Assembly: GCA_021107945.1 (NCBI GenBank)
Contig: JAIORV010000075.1
Span: forward strand, 1-64,000
Direction of reading: 5' to 3'
DNA: 64,000 bases
Source: Vulcanimicrobiota bacterium
GTDB lineage: Bacteria > Vulcanimicrobiota > JAJTBE01
Of this stretch, positions 58,798-64,000 are shown piece by piece. Made by a program: the position numbers and the translations under genes. Position 1 is the stretch's first letter. Every line of letters starts with the position of its first letter. The notes under the pieces are model-generated. The model worked only from the letters and a program-made list of their open reading frames with translations, was not told the DNA's origin and ran no database searches.

Positions 58798-58964
58798 GAG
58801 GTTTTTAAACCTCCCATGTGAACAACCCCGTCATCGGGGAAACCTAAAGGTTTCCGCTACCAGTAGCGGAGGTTTTTAAACCTCCCATTAGATTAACCCC
58901 CGGTTTTAACCGGGGGAACAAAGATGCCCCACCACCCCTTACCACTCCAGCCGCTTCAGCGGCT
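58798..58964. repeat. cluster of six intergenic hairpins with different stems
   Basis: 58798-58813, 58826-58839, 58838-58855, 58868-58885, 58897-58916, 58949-58964; all perfectly paired. Confidence 0.85.
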
Positions 58965-59346
58965 TCCCGACGAGAGAAGTTGGATTTTTATTGCCAGGAA
59001 CCGGACGGCAGATGTCAGAGGCGAGATTATCAAACAAGAGTTTTTTCAACGCAGGGATCGCGGAGCCCACAGAAAAACATTAATATCTCTGTGCCCTCTG
59101 TGGTAAAATAGATTCTGAAACAATATCGAATTTAAACCCAACATAAACTCTGCGGTGTACCTGGAGGATAATAAATGTAAAAAGCAGAATTTCAATATAG
59201 ATAATGATTTCAAAAACTAAAGATACTCCGGCCATATTCCCGCAAAGTAATTGTTCAGGAATATTATCAGGATGGGGACATCCCTCCTACTTTCCGGTCT
59301 TTGCAGTGAATAGATAGCCCGCATATTTGAATTGGAGGATTTTTGT

Positions 59347-60804
59347 ATGAAGTATAAGTTGATAAGAAGCAGATTCCTTATCCCGGTTAATGATCGCATC
59401 GGCAGGGAGAAACGGATTGAGGACGGATTTGTATTGATTGAAAATGATATGATCCTTGATTTTGGTCAATATAATGCTGAAATTGGAAAGAATATTACAG
59501 AGAAATACAAAAACGAGCTTACAATTATCGGAAGCAAGGACAACAATACCATACCCCTCCTTGAATGTGCGGTCCTGCCGGGTTTTGTGAAGGCACATGG
59601 GCACGACCACGAATCCCCCATAATCGGCGTGGCGAAAGACGTCCCGCTCACCCCCTGGCTTGACGAGGCGGTGAACCTTTTTACCGGGTTTATTAATAAA
59701 GAACGGCAGAAGTTGGAAGAGCATTTTTCAAAATCCCCCAACCTTGTTACATATCTGAAAGCCAGGGTGGATGATATTTACTTTGGCATCACTTCTTCCA
59801 TGGCTCATCATTGTAACTTCAACAAGTATTATGTCGATGAGATAGTCGAAGCTAACACCAGGGCGGGCACAAAAATGATAGTCGCAGTCGGCTCTCAGAA
59901 CAGAAATTACGGTGGCGGAATTCTGGATATCCCCCCGGAGATCGCCATAGAGAGACTTGACGAATACCAGGAGAGATTCAGCAATGTTGAAAGAATAGAG
60001 ATTATCCCCGGACCCGACCAGTTCTTCTCAAACGGGCCCGAGCTTCTCAAAGCATTGAAAGCTTGGGCAAATAAACGGGGCAAGCTCTTTCATATTCACT
60101 CATCGGAGGAGCCTAACACCACAGCATGGTTCAGGAAAGAATACGGAATGACGCCTGTGGAGTATGGCGACGACCTCGGTATAATGGATGAGAACACCGT
60201 TGTGGCGCACCAAGTGCATAATACGGAAGACGACCTTGAAATCCTGCGGAGAACCGGGACAAAGGTTGTGCATAATCCCCTTGCCAACACAATCCTTGGC
60301 TCCGGCATGCCTCCCATTATAAGAATGATGGAGATGGGAATTCCCGTCGCAATTTCCACCGACGGCTCCGGCAGCGCGGACAGTCAGAATATTCTCTCGG
60401 CGGCTCGATGTGCGGCGCAATATCAAAAAGCATACCATCAGGATGCCTCGCTCCTCCATAGTCAGAAGCTTATTGAGATGATAACAATCATACCCGCAAA
60501 AATCCTGAAGCTAAACGCCGGGACAATTGAAAAGGGATACGACGCCGATATTACGGCCATAGACATAACCCGCCCAAACCTGACACCCTCCAGAATTGAC
60601 AATGTGGTGGAGAACCTGATATGGGCATCCGACGGCTCCGAGGCAAGGTATGTAATTGCAAACGGAAAGATACTGAAAGATGATTATAAATTTGTTACCC
60701 TGGATAAAGATACAATATTGCGAGAAGTAAAGGAGCTTTCTGAGCTTCTGATGGAATACAGAAAAACAGCGAAGGAGATAACGGGTACGGGCGCGCATAG
60801 GTAG
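59347..60804 (+). CDS. amidohydrolase (Atz/Trz chlorohydrolase-like, metal-dependent)
   Basis: LPGFVKAHGHDHES, FHIHSSEE, STDGSGSADSQNILSAAR; start set at ATG 59347 with SD ggagg. Confidence 0.82.
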   Translation: MKYKLIRSRFLIPVNDRIGREKRIEDGFVLIENDMILDFGQYNAEIGKNITEKYKNELTIIGSKDNNTIPLLECAVLPGFVKAHGHDHESPIIGVAKDVPLTPWLDEAVNLFTGFINKERQKLEEHFSKSPNLVTYLKARVDDIYFGITSSMAHHCNFNKYYVDEIVEANTRAGTKMIVAVGSQNRNYGGGILDIPPEIAIERLDEYQERFSNVERIEIIPGPDQFFSNGPELLKALKAWANKRGKLFHIHSSEEPNTTAWFRKEYGMTPVEYGDDLGIMDENTVVAHQVHNTEDDLEILRRTGTKVVHNPLANTILGSGMPPIIRMMEMGIPVAISTDGSGSADSQNILSAARCAAQYQKAYHQDASLLHSQKLIEMITIIPAKILKLNAGTIEKGYDADITAIDITRPNLTPSRIDNVVENLIWASDGSEARYVIANGKILKDDYKFVTLDKDTILREVKELSELLMEYRKTAKEITGTGAHR

Positions 60805-61104
60805 TTCTGATATTGAAAATAAAAAACCACAGAGGAAACAGAGTCCGAGGTGGAATTCTGAAAGTTGCTGTTTGAATATAGCTCGGTGTTTCTTCCTCAC
60901 TTCTAAAGTGAAATCGGATTCTCCCCCTGCCAAATCCCCGCTTTGCCTTCCGGTTTGCGATTATATATGTTTCTATTTATGGGGTGTTTATTCAGTCCGC
61001 CCCAGGGTTTGGGTGAAGGTTGGTCTCCCGATCACATGAAGAAATCGAGGCTGGAAGCCTCTCCTACAGTTAGGGATCTTATTAGTTACTTTACAGGAGG
61101 GTTA

Positions 61105-61635
61105 TCATTCTCTTGCTCCGTGTCTGCAGAGAAGTTTTATAACATCTGTATTGTCTGTATTGTCTGTGTTATTCTTCACCCGACTCAACAGCGTCTGGCC
61201 GTCTTTATCTCTTGCATTCACATTTGCTCCGTTGTCCAGGAGAATCTTGGCTATTTCTAAATTGCTGTTAATAGCTGCATCATACAATGGTGTCGAGCCG
61301 TATTTTTTATCTTTTGCATTCACATCGGCTCCGTTGTCTATGAGAAGCATTACTGAGTCTGTTTTGCCCCCAATAGCCGCCCCATGCAACGGGGTTATGC
61401 CTTTATTTTTTGCATTCACATCGGCTCCGTTGTCTATAAGAAGTTTTACCATTTCAATTTCGCCCCAGGAAATCGCCACATACAATGGTGTCCAGCCATC
61501 TTTATCTTTCGCGTGTACAAGCTTAGGTTCCAAATTTACAAGATGACTTGCCACCTCAGTATTACCATAAATAACGGCATTAAAGACTTCTGTTTCTCTT
61601 GACGGTCCAAGAAGTCTGCCTATAAAACCACCCAT
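61105..61635 (-). CDS. ankyrin-repeat protein
   Basis: 176 aa; four ANK units (TPLHGAAIGGKTDSVMLLIDNGADVNAKDK). Confidence 0.88.
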   Translation of the reverse strand: MGGFIGRLLGPSRETEVFNAVIYGNTEVASHLVNLEPKLVHAKDKDGWTPLYVAISWGEIEMVKLLIDNGADVNAKNKGITPLHGAAIGGKTDSVMLLIDNGADVNAKDKKYGSTPLYDAAINSNLEIAKILLDNGANVNARDKDGQTLLSRVKNNTDNTDNTDVIKLLCRHGARE

Positions 61636-62080
61636 CTTGAACGCTCCTCTTATTATATTATTTTTATAGACCTTCTAATTTCGAAAGAATCCACTTTTAT
61701 TGAATTTTCACATAAAAGCAATTTCTTCAATATTATCTTTTTCCCTTCCGTACCCATTCCACTGCCCATTGGTTGTATCGTCAAATTTATTTTTTCGCTT
61801 TTTTTACCGCAAAAACCACAGAGGGATTCAAGGGATTGATAAAATCGAGGCTGGAAGCCTCTCCTACAGATAGATCAGCGGGTCTGAAGACCCGCGCTAC
61901 GTGGATGTGTCCTCTGTGGTGAACGGGAAACGAGAAAAGGGAAACGGGAAAAAAGAAAAACTCCGGGATTTTGAGGTTTTTCGACACCCTATCCTCCGTT
62001 ATCCACAATCCATTCTTTGCCTAATCTCTGTGGCCTCTGTGTCCTCTGTGGTAAAAAATAACGGTCATAAATAATATAAA

Positions 62081-63085
62081 TCAGACTGTAGCCGGGACTT
62101 CCACATTTCTTAAAAATTCCGCGTTCAGTTCTGGCAATGTACAATTTATATACATACCGGACCCCATTTCAAACCCCGCCACCTTGCTTATTTTGGGCAT
62201 TACTTTTATATACCAGTGAAAGCTTCTGTCATTGCTTTCATCTCTTGGGGGAGATTTTATGGCGAAATTGAAATCGGGATCATTCAGACCAAAATAGTAC
62301 TTTGAGAAGAGGTCTTTCATTATCCATGCGAGGTCTTTTATCTCAGAGTCGGTTATATTTCTAAAATCGGGTTCATGTCGCCGGGGCATAATCCATGTTT
62401 CAAAAGGCGCACCTGATGCGTATGGGCAAAAAGCAATAAACGAGTCATTCTCCGTTACAACACGAACTCTCTCTTTATCCTCGTCATTCATCATAACGCA
62501 GAAAACGCAATTTCCGGTGTCGTCACAGTATCTTTTGGCATTATCAAGCCTGCCCCTCATATGTAGCGGGACAACGGGGATAGCAATCATCTGGGCGTGA
62601 GGGTGAGCAAGGGAGCATCCCGCTGACGGGCCGTAATTCTTGAACAGGATAACGGCCTCGATTCGCTCGTCCTCCATCGCCTTTTTATAGCGCAAGAGAT
62701 ATGTTTGAATAATGCTTTCCAGGTGAGGCAGGCTCATTTTTGTGTAATGGTCATTGTGCAGGGAGCTTTCAATTATCACCTCGTGATATCCAACTCCATC
62801 CATTTTCCTGTAAATCCCCTCGACCGTCCTTTTCCTGCCCCCCTCGGGTTTGAATGCGGGAAATTTATTGTCAACAACCCTGACGAGCCATTTCCCGTCA
62901 TGTTCAAGGACATAATGAGCCGGTGGGGTTTTATGCTCATTCCCCGGGCAAAACGGGCATTTCTCCGAGTGGGCGAAATCCTCCCTCTGAGGTTTCTTAT
63001 GCTTGAAATCCTTCGGTCTTTTTGCCCTGTCGCTTGCAATCACATACCATTCTTTGGTGGCAATATTTTGTCTTAATTCCGACAT
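62081..63085 (-). CDS. galT: galactose-1-phosphate uridylyltransferase
   Basis: NYGPSAGCSLAHPHAQMIAIPVVP active site; start set at ATG 63085 with SD gaggaggga. Confidence 0.92.
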   Translation of the reverse strand: MSELRQNIATKEWYVIASDRAKRPKDFKHKKPQREDFAHSEKCPFCPGNEHKTPPAHYVLEHDGKWLVRVVDNKFPAFKPEGGRKRTVEGIYRKMDGVGYHEVIIESSLHNDHYTKMSLPHLESIIQTYLLRYKKAMEDERIEAVILFKNYGPSAGCSLAHPHAQMIAIPVVPLHMRGRLDNAKRYCDDTGNCVFCVMMNDEDKERVRVVTENDSFIAFCPYASGAPFETWIMPRRHEPDFRNITDSEIKDLAWIMKDLFSKYYFGLNDPDFNFAIKSPPRDESNDRSFHWYIKVMPKISKVAGFEMGSGMYINCTLPELNAEFLRNVEVPATV

Positions 63086-63182
63086 ATCGTCCCTCCTCGA
63101 AAAATAATACTTGCTCAACATGATAGTTATTTGGGGGAAAACCTTATTTAAGAAAGTATTTCACCCACGCCCCCTGATTGTT

Positions 63183-63254
63183 AAGCCGCTGAAGCGGCTT
63201 GAGGGGATGTAGCTTTACATCAAGCCGCTTCAGCGGCTTAAAGCTGAGAGCTTT
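63183..63254. repeat. chain of four adjacent hairpins
   Basis: AAGCCGC-TGAA-GCGGCTT, GATGTA-GCTT-TACATC, AAGCCGC-TTCA-GCGGCTT, AAAGCT-GAG-AGCTTT. Confidence 0.85.
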
Positions 63255-63298
63255 CTTTCAAGAAGGTTCCCACAAAGAAATATAACCGGCATTTTAGG

Positions 63299-63826
63299 TT
63301 ACTTGTCCTTTTTAATGTTTCCCTGTCTATAGTCGATAATTCTTAAATCCACTCCCGTTTGCCTGTTGAGAATTCTTCTTTTTTTATCGAGAATCGTCAC
63401 TACCCCATCAAATCCATGCATAGCATTAATAACTTCTATATATGCAGCGTTAGGTGGTGTGTAAAAACCGACTGCATCGCCGTTATATCTCGTTACGACG
63501 AGCTTGTTTTTTCTCAACGACGGGCGGGAGACCTCTGTAGAAATCATTATATCTCCCACGAATGAATTATCTATTACAAGAGTCTCTCCCTTGCTGTTCA
63601 GGCACTTCACATATCCGTTACTCTGTGCATCCGAGCGAAACACCAGTATGAAGGTGGTCTTCGGGGGCATAATAATCCAAATTCTGCCGTCATCCCTGAA
63701 GAAAAGTAGATCATATTCGGGAATTTCTCCTTTGTCGGGATTGGCATAAACCGAAAAAGGCGTGATTATAAAAACAAGTATAATTGCAAGTAAAATGCTT
63801 ATAGTAATTTTTTCTTTCAAGGCCAT
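63299..63826 (-). CDS. secreted hypothetical protein
   Basis: Signal peptide MALKEKITISILLAIILVFIITPFSVYA; start set at ATG 63826 with upstream cggaggaa. Confidence 0.6.
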   Translation of the reverse strand: MALKEKITISILLAIILVFIITPFSVYANPDKGEIPEYDLLFFRDDGRIWIIMPPKTTFILVFRSDAQSNGYVKCLNSKGETLVIDNSFVGDIMISTEVSRPSLRKNKLVVTRYNGDAVGFYTPPNAAYIEVINAMHGFDGVVTILDKKRRILNRQTGVDLRIIDYRQGNIKKDK

Positions 63827-64000
63827 ATTTATTTCCTCCGTTTTATGAGTTGTTTTGTCTCGCATATGGAAATCCCTTCCTCTATGGGAAATGGGAGGCG
63901 GGATGAACATTACACAGGAATCACCACGAAGTCACGGAGTACACGAAGAAAATAATTTTAGATACTTCGTGCTCTTCGTGCCTTCGTGGTGAAGTACTAT

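Noticed and set aside
1-64000. tRNA or rRNA genes
   Set aside because: Scanned by eye for cloverleaf-like and rRNA signatures and found none convincing; tRNAscan-SE/barrnap would be needed to exclude them.

Overview
The window is 64 kb of bacterial chromosome from an organism I cannot name. It has ordinary housekeeping operons separated by intergenic DNA that is unusually rich in repeats. I support about 50 CDSs. Recognisable ones include murA-mreB, rnfA-rnfB, a transaldolase-like gene, ptsH-ptsI, rpsT, dCMP deaminase, mlaE-mlaF-mlaD, a Ser/Thr kinase, a degenerate GGDEF protein, rsmI, a DUF2339 membrane protein, asnB, galT, dppB/dppC-like permeases, GH130-, GH5- and clan-J-like glycosidases, and a HEPN/MNT pair. 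I saw no rRNA, tRNA, CRISPR array, transposase or phage genes. The strongest unexplained signal is non-coding. Many short intergenic hairpins have conserved flanks or loops, while their stems differ from copy to copy and remain paired through compensatory changes. One class reads TGTAGGA-[6 bp stem]-3/4 nt loop-[stem']-GAT. Another has a TGAA/TTCA loop. Other notable items are a 941-bp HEPN-MNT module bracketed by ~80-bp direct repeats, a 420-bp MITE-like element with 21-bp terminal inverted repeats, intergenic G-quadruplex-type tandem repeats, a triplicated TATAAT promoter-like repeat, and a perfect 11+3+11 palindrome overlapping an extended -10. All calls were made by eye, with no database search.
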